Shown here in pieces: positions 44,999 to 59,400 of a DNA stretch of 64,000 nucleotides; position 1 is the stretch's first letter; every line of letters begins with the position of its first letter. The notes beneath the pieces are model-generated. The model was not told where the DNA came from, did no database searches, and saw only the letters and a list, made by a program, of their open reading frames with translations. Origin of the DNA: Ascaphus truei (taxonomy: Eukaryota > Chordata > Amphibia > Anura > Ascaphidae); contig CM071587.1 in assembly GCA_036426205.1 (NCBI GenBank), positions 2,938,622 to 3,002,621 of the forward strand, read 5' to 3'. A program made the translations under genes and the position numbers.

Positions 44999-45150
44999 TA
45001 CATCGATGAGCTGAGCTATGGAGAGTCCAAACCGGACCAGCACCGCGTCCGAGATGTTGGCGACGGGTCGTGACCACTTGTTATATCCTGAGAAAAGCTT
45101 CTGGAGAAGTCTGTCTTCAGCATGTGCTCGGCTCTCAATGTGACAATATG
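44999..45150 (-). CDS. CHRNA4: CHRNA4 exon 2 (152 bp)
   Basis: On the minus strand the acceptor AATCTCAG precedes CATATTGTCACATTGAG, and the donor GTAAGT follows ATCGATGTA. It encodes [20 protein letters not shown], then [20 protein letters not shown] and SIAQLIDV: the start of the mature receptor with the L-F-x-x-Y-x-K-W-x-R-P-V block. It enters in phase 1 and exits in phase 0; the 152 bp length matches the family exon 2. Glycosylation motif NIS is visible. Confidence 0.96.
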
Positions 45151-45739
45151 CTGAGATTGACAGGAACACAGAAACAGGGAACTGACCAAATTTATCGTAG
45201 CAGCAGAACCCAGTTTATTTGACTGGGAATGTTTCCTTTACACACAACTTGTAGACAGAAGAGATTAATAAGTAGCTACTCCGGCAGAAGAGATTCAGAG
45301 ATAGAGGGAGACACCTTTCAAAATCTCCCCGGCTGCAAAACTGGTGTAAAAATACTGCACATGATTTATCAAAGAAACCCCCCACCGCTGGTGTTTAATG
45401 GGAATCGTTTTTCCTTTTAGATTCGGTGCAGTGTTTAATCTCCCGGTTTTGCAGCTGGGCGACTCTGATAAACGACAAGCCGTGTGATTCCGACAGAAGA
45501 TAGTAAGAGAGACAGGACCTCAGTCTAAATCCACCAAAACAGCAGTTTGTACCGTTTCTGCCTGGAAGTTCTCATCGACTTCAATGAGTAGTTTCTACCA
45601 AAAACATTCCCTAACTGCCACTTCGGTTGAAATAGAATTACCCCCATCGTGGCTTAATTGGCAAAGTCTCCCTGCTGCAAAACTGGGGCATCAGATTTAT
45701 TAAGGGAAAGCATTCCCATTAAAACCAATGACATTTCCT

Positions 45740-45905
45740 TGATGAATAGATTGTAAGCTCTTTAGCGCAAGGTTTCCCTTTGTCTTATGTTCTCATTTTC
45801 CTGCCACTCTTACTCCCATTGCTCGTATGTTATTTCCCTTGTATTGTAATTTTGTAAAGCATTGTGTACTCTGTTGGCGCTCTATAAATAAAATTATACA
45901 TACAG
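45740..45905. mobile_element. Interspersed repeat 3' end (TTGTAAGCTCTTT ... GCTCTATAAATAAA)
   Basis: The sequence ATTGTAAGCTCTTTAGCGCA ... TGTACTCTGTTGGCGCTCTA then TAAATAAAATTATACA has the form of a common vertebrate LINE/SINE tail. Non-coding, intron 1 of CHRNA4. Confidence 0.6.
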
Positions 45906-45984
45906 AGACAAATCAAGTGCCGTGTTTTTGCATCAGTATTGTCCTGGTTTTTTGCAGTCGGGATAGCTAACAAACCCCTGGCAT

Positions 45985-46082
45985 CATCAAAACGTGATCC
46001 GCTGTATAGCGCCAGAATCTGCGAGATCCGCATGAAATCCAATGGCGGATTCGGGCACGATACAGCGGATCCCACTTTGATG
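45985..46082. repeat. Short hairpin element, 23 bp arms
   Basis: CATCAAAACGTGATCCGCTG at 45985 is the inverse of CAGCGGATCCCACTTTGATG ending at 46082, with a few mismatches. Possibly a small MITE in intron 1. Confidence 0.7.
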
Positions 46083-47635
46083 ACTCCGGGTCAAAGAGAG
46101 GCTTCGAGAGAAGCAGAGAAAGGGATAAGTTCAGAGGTAAGACCGCGTATTAATTCCAGCCTCCGTCAGAGTGAAGAGGTTAACAGTGCACCATGCATTT
46201 GGATGCTTACAGAAAGGGTCTCTGCTGTGCATTCCTATCATATTGGCGGAACACAGGGTCTGTTTGCATTGGCATAAATAATGCAGCTTTGCAGGGAATT
46301 TTTGCATAGCAACTATTAATATTATTCCTACGGTGATTCTGTTGTGCAGCGCAGTCAAGGGCATCACTGGAGAATTGTATTGGTTGATAGAAAACACTGA
46401 CAGCAGCATAAAGCTGTAATGAGTATAACTGCTCCAGCTACCTAAGGTTTACCGCATACAATGTAGAAATCCTGAATAGGTGAATATACAGAGACATAGA
46501 CAGGAAAGGGTCTCCAGTAACCATTGAGAACCATAGTGAGGATCCCAAAATCAGAAATATTTCCCATTGAATAAGCCAGACAAAGAAATGCTATCCCTAT
46601 ACATTAATGTATGAAATACATTGGGGCATAGGCTAGAAGGGGATGGAGGGGAAAGCGTCTATTCAGATACTGCTGGCACCTCTTCTAACACTATTTGATA
46701 CAGAGGATAAATATAGCAAACACAGAAATAATATTTTAGTAGTTCGAAAGGTGCTGTGAAAATCAGATACATAGATGACATTTAATTTCACGGAAACAAT
46801 GTGAACATTGTACAAAGAGACATGTAATAAACCAGGATGTACTTGTGGCTCTATTTTAAGGTGCAAAAAAGTATTTGTTCTTTTGTGTATTTTATTTATA
46901 TATTCACACGTAATTATAAACAGAAATTCAGAAGAATGTTATGCGTCTCCCTCAAATGTGGCAAGAGGTTCAAAATGTCAACACAGATCTCACCCCTGAA
47001 ATGCTCTGGTGAATGATACCTGTATGTTTCCTCATTTTACACCTATGAATATGGTTTATTATGTCTTTTGAAAAATATCAATCTGGTTATTTTGCACGTT
47101 CATTTCTTCGGCGCCTCACAATAACACGTTTTCTTACTGCGTGCAACATGTGGCTGGAAATGTGGGTTTAACATTAACAACTGGTTGTTGACTGACCGTT
47201 AAAATACCAATGAAATTCAGAATGATTTGGAAAAAAGATAAGGGAAGGGAAAAAGGGACAAATAGGAAGGGAGGGAATCTTGATGATAGGGAGAGAGGGA
47301 GTGTGGCGGTAGTGGGGGAAAGAAGAGTTGCAGAAGTGTTAGAGACATGTTGAACAGAGAGAAGGCAGGACTGAGAAGAGCAGAGGTGGTGAGAAGGCAC
47401 ATAGGGAGATATGAGCAGGGATATAAGGGCCAGAGGAGGCTTAAAGAAGAATAAGACAATTATGTAGGTGATATGGAATTTAATAGGAATCCAGCCACGG
47501 GATCTAAGGGTAGAGGCAGATTTTAGAGTGTTATATTTCTGTAAAAATGTATTTGTACATATGCATTTATGTCAGGAATAATATGAATATACGTATAATA
47601 ATATGTAACATATGTTCATACCATATATAGTATAA

Positions 47636-47960
47636 TATCTATCTATATATATATATCTATTTCAATCTAATTGTAACATATATCACAACACACACAACAC
47701 ACCCACACACACAACACACACACCACACACACACACACCCCACACACACCCACACACACACACCCACCCAACCACACACACAGACAGACAGACACACACA
47801 TATATATCTTTTTTGCACATATAAATATATATATACACATGCATGGAGATAATTATATGTATGCTAATACAAACAGATATATACACACCCATACACCCAC
47901 ATGCACATATATAATGTATATAGTATATTTATGATATTACAAATACACACACATATATTA
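47636..47960. repeat. TA- and CA-rich simple repeats
   Basis: (TA)n-like ATATCTATCTATATATAT, then ACACACACCCACAC tracts, then ATATAAATATATATATACAC. Intron 1 of CHRNA4; a damaged copy is at about 58970-59320. Confidence 0.9.
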
Positions 47961-49208
47961 TCCAGATGTGCAGACTTTATAGACATAATGAGAACACAGA
48001 TTGAGTTGGTGATTCAGCTTCTCTCTTCATCGTGTGGGAGAGAAGTCTGAGTCCTCCGGAGATGCAATGAGCTCAGTGTTTGGTTTTTAAAACTTCAAAT
48101 CCCATTTACACCGCAGGGTTTGCACAGTGAGAGCCTTTCACTAGGAGTATAGTAGGAGAAGCACAGTAAGAATCTGCTGTTATTAAAGCTGGCAAACCTC
48201 AGGGAACTGGGGATTTTAATGCCAGCCAAAAAAAAAACATATACATAAATAAAATATGGGGATAAGGAGCCCCTGGCCATGCAGAGAGGAAGGGGGAGAA
48301 GAGATGTAAAGAGCAGCAAAACGGATATTTAGAAAGATAAAGGAGTGTACCCAAGCACGTTAACCCCTCCTTTGCTAATGGGGACCTGCTACATGTAATG
48401 AGAGTCCAGCAACAGATGAGTTAATCTATGCTTTTAATGCCCTTCTGAAGTCTGCTTACTATAATTCCTACCCAGTGAAGGGTGAGAAATGTGAGTCAAC
48501 CTCTGCCCCAGCATCACAGGAGGCAAACACCACTCAGGGTGGCAACCACTGGGCTAGTGCATCGGATGGCCATCAGAGAAGAGGGGGTAACCCAAAATCT
48601 AGTAGTGCCTTAGGTGCGAACAGCAGTGACCCTAGTGCTGTCCGTGGTGCTGAACTGAATGACGGTGAATCTCACGAAGTTGGACCCTCAGGTGAATGTT
48701 GGGTCTGATCAGAGCTGAAGGGGATAATTCTGCTCAGTGTGAATAATAGGAGCAGGCGGAGGGGCGTCTCTGGGAGAGGTTAGGATGTCCCAGTTACTGT
48801 GAAGGGTACATGGAGAGGAGAAGACAGGAGCGTAGGAAGTGTAGGAAACTGTAAGTCCTTGATCCACGGAGAGGTACAGACCCACCCCACCCCCTCCAAC
48901 CCTATAAAACGCAACCGCACGGGCACCAGGTCACCCAACTGTAAGTACCCCTTCAGTGATGGAAAGCCCAGCCACGCATTGCACAGCAATTAGGCAACAA
49001 GGGGATTCTGCTGCTGCATCTGAAACGCAATAGGCAGCTTCACTGTACAACATCCACTGCAACTGTCTAATATAATAATATTTTAACATTCTCTTGCTCT
49101 GCAGCACCAAACCCCCTCCAGTTCCGGGACTGCCCCCCTTAGCTGGAGCAGACACTGATATGCCATGAAATGTACCGATGTTATCGCTACGGGTAAAGTG
49201 GGACTTAC

Positions 49209-49269
49209 CTGGGACGATGCTGGAGAACAGGAAGAGAAGGGAGACCTGTCCGAAACAGAAGCATCTCAT
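49209..49269 (-). CDS. CHRNA4: CHRNA4 exon 1 coding part with start codon
   Basis: On the minus strand the ATG is at 49269-49267. It is followed by 20 codons, MRCFCFGQVSLLFLFSSIVP, and one base before the donor GTAAGT at 49208-49203. The peptide is a short signal sequence with a hydrophobic core LLFLFSSIV. Phase 1 exit joins exon 2 correctly. This ATG is chosen because it gives an in-frame signal peptide and a matching splice phase. Confidence 0.92.
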
Positions 49270-49797
49270 GGTGAATCCCAAATCACATAGGCTTCTCTTC
49301 AGTGAAAGCTTACAGTCTCTTCTCAGGTACTGTCTCATGCTCTCTTCTCTGTCTCTGTCTCTTTGGAATGTTAATCACTCTCCTTCCCGCGGTGTCTTCT
49401 CCTCTTGATGTTTCCACCTGCTCCACTCAATGGAGTGACAATGTAAGGACCGCTTCCTGGCTTTCCCCACTGCCTCCATGTGCTGGCTCTCTTTTCAGTG
49501 TAGATGTCACCTCTCTGCCTCCTGCTGAATCCTCATTTCCTCCTCAAATGCTAACTTGTCCTGTTTCCTGCTCCCTAATCTTCTGCTGACCTTGGTGGGG
49601 ATGGTGGGGTTATCTCTGTGTTATCTCTGTTATCTCTGTGTCATCTCTGTGCTCACTCTGAGACGCTGCTGCTGGCTGTGTGAGCAGTGGATGCTTCTCT
49701 CAGAGAAGGGGCAGTGTGTTTATTATATCCTTTAAGACCTGCCCACCCTGGGCAGAATGAGAGGGGAGAGGTGTGTATATATGTATATAGGAGGCAG
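49270..49797 (-). promoter_or_regulatory. CHRNA4: Probable CHRNA4 promoter and 5' UTR region
   Basis: Sequence directly upstream of the CHRNA4 ATG in minus-strand reading. It is C/T-rich on the + strand, with repeated TTATCTCTGTG at about 49608-49650. A TATATATGTATATAGG run lies at about 49776. The transcription start is not determinable from sequence alone. Confidence 0.4.
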
Positions 49798-49996
<199 letters not shown>

Positions 49997-50317
49997 AGAT
50001 GCCACAAGCCCTAAATACAAGCTGGGAATATTCACATCTCAGAAAGCGCCTCCTGTGGATACGTTAGTGCTCCTGGCACACTGTACATGCACATATTATG
50101 CATAATTAAAGTGTAGCAGGTCTAATCACATTGTGATTTGCGCTGAGTGGACCTGGTAATTACATTTGCTGTACTCTTTATTAAAACATGATTGTCCCCA
50201 CCCCTCCACCCCCCAGCAGTGAGAGGTCTGATAATAGACTGGCAGGATTACAGGCTGAGGGATGTTTGATTACAATCACAGAATTAGACATCACAAGTAA
50301 TCCGGGATGAGACGTGC

Positions 50318-52366
50318 TAAAATGTTACCTACTAGTAATACACACACATTCCCAGCTAGCTCAAACTCTACTAGTAATACACACACATTCCCAGCTAGCT
50401 CAAACTCTACTAGTAATACACACACATTCCCAGCTAGATCAAACTCTACTAGTAATACACACACACTTCCCAGCTAGCTCAAACTCTACTAGTAATACAC
50501 ACACATTCCAGCTAGTCAAACTCTACTAGAATACACCACACTCCCAGTCAGCTCAAACTCTACTAGTAATCACACACATTCCCAGCTAGCTCAAACTCTA
50601 CTAGTAATACACAACCCATTCCCAGCTAGCTCAAACTCTACTAGTAATCACCACATCATCCCAGCTAGCTCAAACTCTACTAGTAATACACACCTTCCCG
50701 CTAGCTCAACTCTACTAGTAATCACACCCATTCCCAGCTATCAAACTCTACTGTAAACACACCATTCCCAGCTAGCTCAACTCTACTATTAATACACACC
50801 ACATTCCCATCTAGCTCATCTCTACTAGTAATACACACACCATTCCCAGCTAGATCAAACTCTACTAGTAAATACCAACACATTCCCAGCTAGTCAAACT
50901 CTACTAGTAATAACACACACATTCCCAGCTAGCTCAAACTCTACAGTTACACACATTCCCAGCTAGCTCAACTCTACTAGTAATACACACACATTCCCTC
51001 TAGCTCAATCTCTACTAGTAATACACACACATTCCCAGCTAGCTCAAATCAATCTCTACTAGTAATACACAACACATTCCCAGCTAGCTCAAACTCTACT
51101 AGTAATCACAACACATTCCAGCTAGCTCAAAACTCTACTATTAATCACCAACTCCCAGCTAGCTCAACTCTCCTAGTAATCCCACACATTCCCAGCTACG
51201 CAACTCTACTAGTAATACACTCACACTCAGCTAGCTCAAAACTCTACTTAGTATTACACACACATTCCCAGCTAGCTCAAACTCTACTAGTAATACACCA
51301 CCTCCCAGCTAGCTCAAACTCTACTAGTAATACACACACATTCCCAGCTAGCTCAAACTCTACTAGTAATACACTCACACTCCCAGCTAGCTCAAACTCT
51401 ACTAGTAATACACACACATTCCCAGCTAGCTCAAACTCTACTAGTAATACACTCACACTCCCAGCTAGCTCAAACTCTACTAGTAATACACACACATTCC
51501 CAGCTAGCTCAAACTTCTACTAGTATACACACACATCCCAGCTGAGCTCAACTCTACTAGTAATCACACACTTCCACTAGATCAACCTACATAATCACAC
51601 ACATTCCCAGCAAGATCAACTCTACTAGTATACACACACATTCCCAGCTAGCTCAAACTCTACTAGTAATACAACACATTCCCAGCTAGCAAACTCTACT
51701 AGTAATACACACACATTCCCAGCTAGTCAAACTCTACTAGTAATACAACATCCCCACTAGCTAATCTCTACTAGTATACACACATTCCCAGCTAGCTCAA
51801 CTCTACTAGTAATACAACACCCTTCCCAGCTAGCTCAAACTCTACTATTAATCACCAACTCCCAGCTAGCTCAACTCTACTAGTAATACACACCAATTCC
51901 CAGCTAGCTCAAACTCTACTAGTAATACACTCACATCCCAGCTAGCTCAAACTCTACTAGTAATACACACACTTCCCACTAGCTCAACTCTACTAGTAAT
52001 ACACCAACTTCCCAGCTAGCTCAAACTCACTAGTAATACACACACACTTCCCACTAGCTCAAACCTACTATAAACACCACACTCCCAGCTAGCTCAACTC
52101 TACTAGTAATACACACACATTCCCAGCTAGCTCAACTCTACTAGTAATACACACACATTCCCAGCTAGCTCAAACTCTACTAGTATCACACACAATTCCG
52201 CAGATGCTCAAAACTCTAACTAGTATACACACACATTCCCAGCTAGCTCAATCTCTACTAGTAATACACACATTCCCAGCTAGCTCAATCTCTACTAGTA
52301 ATACACACACAATCCCAGATAGCTCAAACTCTACTAGTAATACACACACATTCCCAGCTAGCTCAA
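50318..52366. repeat. 39 bp minisatellite, copy 1
   Basis: About 52 units: CTACTAGTAATACACACACA followed by TTCCCAGCTAGCTCAAACT. The first four units (to about 50490) are perfect in length; after that most units have one or more single-base gaps. Variant units (for example ACACTCACACTCCC near 51370 and 51450) occur in an order that matches the second array. Confidence 0.96.
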
Positions 52367-52402
52367 GTCCATCTGGGTTAGGGGGGGAGTGACTTAAACA
52401 TG
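52367..52402. other. Junction between the array and duplication copy 2
   Basis: About 36 bp (AGTCCATCTGGGTTAGGGGG ... GTGACTTAAACATGC) with no counterpart at the start of copy 1. It joins the end of the first array to the start of the second copy. Confidence 0.7.
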
Positions 52403-52723
52403 CAACAAATTAAAGCACTGAACAAAGCTGCAATTTACCTGCGGCTTTGAGGATGGACAAACAGTTTAAAATCAGCACAAGACATTAGCTTCAAGTAAAT
52501 TTGAAAAACCCTCTACAGCTTTTTGTTGTGCCACGGAAAACGTTCCAAACAATAGCAAAAATACTTTAATATTCGGATTTCTCTTCTTTTTTCGTCTTCC
52601 ACAAGGGGTATCATCAGTGACAGTTATGTCCTTAGGCGACCATCGACCCGGAGCTCATTATATCATCCTAGGCAGGAGTGGTCCTCTTTTTATTTTGGGG
52701 CACACCTGCACATACAGGTGCGC

Positions 52724-53036
52724 CGACGAGGATTTCATGACACTTGCCTTGGAAAAATCTGGGGCTATCCCAACAGATCCAGTACATGCTTAGTACCATT
52801 GCTGCAAACATTTCAGGCATTTCTGCAGAGACTAATGGCCCATCGGATTAACCCAGCAGTGGGGTCCTGGCATCCCTCAGTTTTGAATGGGACTTGCCAG
52901 GGACCCTCCCCGCTGTTAATCCGAATTGGCCCATTAGACGTCTGCAGAAATGTCACGCAATGTTGCAGCATGGTACCCATCATGTACCTGGGTCTTGTTT
53001 GGTGATTGCCCAGATTTGTTTATAGAATACTCGTCG
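52724..53036. mobile_element. Fold-back element, second copy
   Basis: Same snap-back structure as 41454-41763, beginning CGACGAGGATTTC and ending AGAATACTCGTCG. Arms now mismatch at many extra indels. Confidence 0.85.
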
Positions 53037-56000
53037 TACTACATCCGCACTTCTTGCCCTGGGAAGGTTCCCTGCCCGGAGAACTAGTTCTGTGCGATAA
53101 CGCTGAGCCTCATTCTCTCTGTGCCAAGGAGCCGCATAGAACAATTGATTATCCGGATGAGAACTATAATGGAAAACCTGGATTGTGCCACGAGCAACAT
53201 TAATACCATTAGTGACTCAGCCTCAACCACTATAACGTAATTAGGGACGGCCAGACGATATGGTTACAATATCTAAGACTAGATGGTAATGACTGTCTGA
53301 CAAGCTCACGACACTCCTCGTAACTCACTGATCCTTTGCTTCTCTTTGTGACACCAGCCGGAATGTCTCACCCTCCTCCAGCGACATTAGCTCTTCTACT
53401 TGAGGATGGTTATAATGAATTGCAGGCAAATCCGAGCTAGCAGCCTCAGCTATGCTTTTTCACAAATACCTCCACTCCTTCCGAGCCTGTAACCCCTCGG
53501 TGGGATTTCAGAGGCATCTTTAAATGGTACATTGCTAAGAATATTAATGGGGTTTTTACCAAGAAACATTTTATTTTGGTTATTTTGTTAGAGGACAATC
53601 TCTCCTGGACCAAAGTGAACACGTTTCAGTGACATGTTGAAGGCTCTCATGTGGTATTAAGAACCTGTTTATAAAAAACCCAATCTGACCTGCATACGTT
53701 TTTTTTTTTTTAAGTGAGACCTCGTATGGTTTAATTTGTCTTCGGCTGCTCCCTTTTGGTGATGTCAGTCACAGTGTGATGTCCCTACGTGGGATGTCAG
53801 TCCACAGTGTGTATGTCACTGTGTGATGTCCCGTGTGTGATGTCACTGTGGGATCAGCAAGTTCTTGTAGCAGCCAGTTCCCTCCTCCCCTTATCTTTGT
53901 ATGGGTCTCTGATAAGGACAGGATGATAAAGGAATGAAACACTTGAACTGACAACCTTCCCCCACTCAAGGGCCCCTAAGAAATTCAACTGGCGACCGTG
54001 TGCGATTGCATATTTATACCGTTTTTTTTATTTGATTTATTTTAAGACTATTATCACTTTTCATGGCCCTTTTGTCATTTTTAATACAAGCAAAAAAAAA
54101 ATCTAATTACTTCTAGGATTAACTTTTCCATTAGTTAAAGGAGTGAATCTGTTTTGTCAGTGATGTCCAGTCCGACTTTGATAGTTTCCGCATTAAATAG
54201 CGTAATATTCCTAGTTTACACTACGGACCCAGCTTTTTCACATGAATCACACTGATGCATTAAATCTGCAATGGATTTGCAACGATACTAACGGCACCCC
54301 GGTAGTTCCACCAGATTCCCGTTGTTTTTGCACTAATAACGCAACATTACACAAATTGGGAGTGGAGGTTATTTTCGTCTTATTAACAGGTATCCCAAGC
54401 TACTGAGATGCAAAATAAGTGCCCGTTCGTCCAAAGTAGCAGTGCATAACATGATTTTACATGTGTTCGTGGATGCGTTTTCCAACACGTTGCGCCATAG
54501 AGCCATTTGTCAAACTTTAACACACTTTTTAATTCTGTGCTAACACACATTTCTCATTGCGTTACCAAAACTCACTGCAAACTTGTTATAAAATATTCAT
54601 AGACATATTTAACTCATTCTTTTTTTCCATTATTATAGTGCCCTTCCTTATTTATTTAATTGTACATTACCTAATAATTAATATTAATTTTTTTGTTAAG
54701 GTACTGTATGGCTAAACATTATTGCACAGCCATACTTAATACAGTCCACATTATTCCATATATACCATATTAGTTCACACAAACATATCACTTTAGATCA
54801 CTAAAATCCAATCATTTTATGCTATTGTTCAGAAATTTATATGAGCCCCCCCTTTATTTAGCGTTGTATGACGTGAGACTTGTGTAATGAAAGGGTTAAG
54901 TCCCATACTGATTACATTGCTTTTATTGGGCTTCCGCAGAAAATAAACTCAATAACTCAATGTAATCATGAGTGTGGATGTTGGCCAACGCCAGCTTTTG
55001 GAAGTTTCTTATCTAGGCGCCCTTAACCCGTCCGCTCCCCAACCCAACAGAGGTCTGAGGCTCTCCGGCTGTTAGGTAATCCTGCTCATTGCCATATGAT
55101 CTTGCGTTGAGTACGCAGGCGTATCCGTTAAATTGCGCGCGACGCCTATTTTTCATGTAATGCGAGGACATTGTTAACGCGATGGATCTTTGGGGGTACG
55201 CGTTCGGATTAACGTGATGCAAAATGGCAATAATGTAACACTAAAAATGTTACGCACGTCTGGGATTTTACACTGCTGTGTTTTAACGGATTTAAAGGTG
55301 CAATAAAATTTAATAATCCCATAACCCAGCAGGTAACACTCTGGACCGCAATTTTTTTTGCGGGGTAATGTATCTGTCCCTATTAGCTGTTAACTACAAT
55401 ACACACGTTATAATCCCCAAATATACAGCCAGGAGAGAGAAAACAGGAACACCTGGGAGAATTTCATAAGATAAGTGTTAACAAGACATGTACCGCTCAC
55501 TTTTAATCGTTTTGCGATTATTACTGATATCACCAATGGTTAGCAACCCACCGTGTTTTTAGGCTAGCTACTACTGATACCAACAAACAAAGCTTTCTAA
55601 TTAGCAGGAGAAAGTTCTTTCATTACTATTACTCTCTCTTAATTGGTCTCTTGGGAGAATCTCCAAATCTGCATAAACCCCATAACGTTTATTACTTGCA
55701 TGCAGTTAGAAATGCCATTAGTGGCACAGCCAGGAATTAAGTCCTATAACTGATATGCGGGAATTGTGTTGGGCACCATTATTTGTGTTTTGTTTTCTCC
55801 AGTTTTCTGTCTGCTGTTTTCCCCCATTTTTTAAGCAGACTCTCTCAACATAACAGCGTTATAACCAAAAGATTTTACTAGCGTTGTTGAATGTCCTTCA
55901 AAGTGTTTTCGCAAGACTATACAACAATATTCTCTGAACATTATGCATTTTTCACATAAAAAAGTACCTTGCACAAAATGCATTATATTCACTTAATTAA

Positions 56001-56322
56001 CCACCAAGTTGGACTTTCGGCGCAGAATTTTGACAAACCTGACAGTATATAAAGGGTTATCAGCTGCTAGAAATTACGTATTCTACTTACTCCATCATTC
56101 CTGGGACCTTGCGTCATGGAGCCATGGACCGAACAGTTGGAGTTGAAACCACTTTGATACCACGATGAATGAATTTGGAGATTGACTTTCCTTTCATCAG
56201 TCTAAAAGGGTCACGTAACCTGTAAGTTGTGCGGATCTCTTACATTTTTTTTTCCAAAACGAATATCGGCTCATTTTCACCCGACGTGAACTTCTGTCAA
56301 CACAAACATGTACATCCTTAAC

Positions 56323-56474
56323 TACAATCGATGATGAGCCTGGAGAGCTCCAAACCAAAACCGAAGCACCGCGTCCGAGGATGTTGGCGACGGGTCTGAA
56401 CACTTGTTTTATCCTGAGGAAAAGCTTGAGAAGTCTGTATCATCATGTGCTCGGCTCTCAATGTGACCAATATG
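56323..56474 (-). pseudogene. CHRNA4: Damaged copy of CHRNA4 exon 2
   Basis: Aligns end to end with 44999-45150 but with roughly fifteen differences by eye, mostly one-base gains and losses, so no open frame spans it. The donor ACTTAC (+ strand view) has become CCTTAAC. Exon and intron are equally damaged, pointing to sequencing error in a duplicated segment. Confidence 0.85.
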
Positions 56475-59400
56475 CTCGTAGTATTGACAGGAACCAATAA
56501 CAGGAACTGACCAAATTTTATCGTAGCAGGCAACCCAGAATTTTAGTGACTGGGAATGTTTCCTTTACACACACTTTGTAGACAGAAGAATTAATAAGTA
56601 GCTACTCCGGCAAAGAATTCACGAGATGAGGGAGGACACCTTTCAAAATCTACCCGGCTGCACAAACGGTGTTGTAAAATACTGCAATTATTTATCAAAT
56701 GACCACACCCCCACCCTGGTGTTTAAATGGGGATCGTTTTTTCCTTTTGATTCGGTGCAGTGTTTAATCCTCCCGGTTTTGCAGCTGGGCGACTCTGAAA
56801 ACGACAAGCGCGTGTGAGATCGACAGACGATAGTAAGAGAGAAAGGGGAGGCACTCAGTCTAAAATCCACCCAAAAAGCAGTTGTCCGTTTCTGCTGGAA
56901 GTTCTCATCGACTTCAATGAGTAGTTCTACCAAAAAACATCCCCAACTGCCACTATCGGTTTTGAAATAGATACCCCCATCGTGCTTAATGGCAAGTCTC
57001 GCCTGCTGCAACATGGGGCATCAGATTTTATTAAGGGAAGCAATCCCTTAAAACCAATGACATTTCCTTGATGGATAGATGTAAGCTCGTTAGCGCAAGC
57101 GTTTCCCTTTGTCTTATGTTTCATTTTCCGCCACTCTACTCCATCTGCTTCGGAGGGTTATTTCCACTGGTATTGTTAATTTTGTAAAGCATTAGTTACT
57201 CTGTTGGGCTCTATAAAATAAATTATACATACATAGACACAAATCAAGTGCCGTGTTTTTGACAATCAGTATTAGTCCTGGTTTTTTGCCAGTCGGGATA
57301 GTCTTAAAACAAACCCCTGGCATCATCAAAACGTGATACCGCTGTAATAGCGTCCAGAATCCTGGAGATCGCATGAAATCAATGGCGGATTCGGACGATA
57401 ACAGCGGATTCCCACTTTGTGACTCCCGGTCAAAGATAGCTTCGAGAGAAGCAAGAACGGGATAAGTTCAGAGGTGAATACCCCGCGTATAATTCCAGCC
57501 TCCGCAAGTGAAGAGAGTTAAACAGTGCACCAACCATCATTGGGATGCTTACATACGGGTCTCTGCTGGCATTGCCTATCATATTGGCGGAAACACAGGG
57601 TTCGGTTTGCATTGGCATAAATAAGCAAGCTTTGCAGGGAGTTTTTTGCTAGCAACTATTCAATATTATTCCTACGGTGATTCTGTTGTGCAGCGCAGTC
57701 AAGGCATCACTGGAGAATGTTTGGTTGATAGAAAAACCAAAAACCTGACAGCGCATAAGCTGGTTAACTAGAGTATACTGCTCCAGCTACTAAGGTTTTA
57801 CCAGACATACCATGTAGAAATCTGAATAGTGAATACAGAGACATAAGACAGGAAGGGGTCTCCAGTAACCTTGAGAACCATAGTGAGGGATCCCAAAATC
57901 AGAAATATTTCCCATTTGAATAAGCCAGACAAAGACACTGCTATCCCTATACATAATGTTGAAATACATGGGGCATAGCTAGAAGGGGATGGACGGGGAA
58001 CAGCGTCTATATAATTACTGCTCACTCTTCTACACACTATTGATACAGAGGATAATATAGAAACACAGAAATACTATTTAGTAGTTCGAAAGGTGACTGT
58101 GAAAATCCAGTATACATAGAATGACATTTAATATTACGGAAACAATGTGAACATTGACCAAGGACATGTACTAAACCAGGATGTACTTTTGTGCTCTATT
58201 TAAGGTGCAAAAAAAACGTATTTGTTCTTTTGTGTATTTATTATATCATTCACACGTAACTTATAAACAGAAGAAATTCAGGAAAATGTTGCTGGCTCTC
58301 CCTCAAATGTGAGAAGAGGTTTCAAAATGTCAACACAGATCTCAACCCCTGAAATGCGCTGGTGAATGATACCTGTTAGTTTCCTCATTTTACACCTAGG
58401 AATAGGTTTATTATTCTTTGAAAAAATATCCATCTGGTTTATTTGGCAGTTCATGTTCTTAGGCGCTCACAATAACACGTTTTCTTACTGAGTGCGTAAC
58501 ATGTGGGCTGGAATGGGGGTTACATAACACTGGTTGTTGACTGACGTTAAAATACTCAATGAATTCACGAATGATTTGCGAAAAAAGAATAAGGGAAGGG
58601 GAAAAAGGGACAACATAGGAAGGGGAGGATCTTGATGATGGGAGAGAGGAGTGTGGCGGAGTGGGGGGCAAAGAAGAGTTGCGGAAGTGTTAGAGACATG
58701 TTTGCAACAAGAGAAGGCAGAACTGAGAAGAGCAGAGGTGGTGAGAAGGACCATAGGGAGATATTAAGCAAGGGATATAGTGGCCAGAGGAGGCTTTAAC
58801 AGAAGAATAAGACATTATGTAGGATGATTTATGGAATAGTTAATAGGATCCAGCCACGGATCTAAGGGTAGAGGCAAAGATTTAGAGTGTATATATTTCT
58901 GTAAAAATGTATTGAATAGCGATGTATGTCAAAATAATATGAATATAGTATAATAATAGTAACATATGTTCATACATATAATATGTATAATATCTATTCT
59001 ATAGATATATATCTATTCAATCTAAGTTAGTAACACTATAATCACCACACACACACACACACCCACACACAAACACACACACCACACACACAACACACCA
59101 AACACCACCACACACAAACCCACCCACACCACACACACAGACAGACAGACACTACACATATATATCTTTTTTTTTGCCACATATAAATATATTATATACA
59201 CATGAATGGAGATAGTATAGTAGTTGCGAATACAAACAGAATATTATAACACCCCAACACCACGCACATATATAATGTATATAGTATATTTATGATATTA
59301 CAAATACACACACATATATTATCCAGATGTGCAGACTTTTATATAGACTAATGAGAACACAGATTGAGTTGGTGACTTCAGACTTCTCTCTCTTCACTCG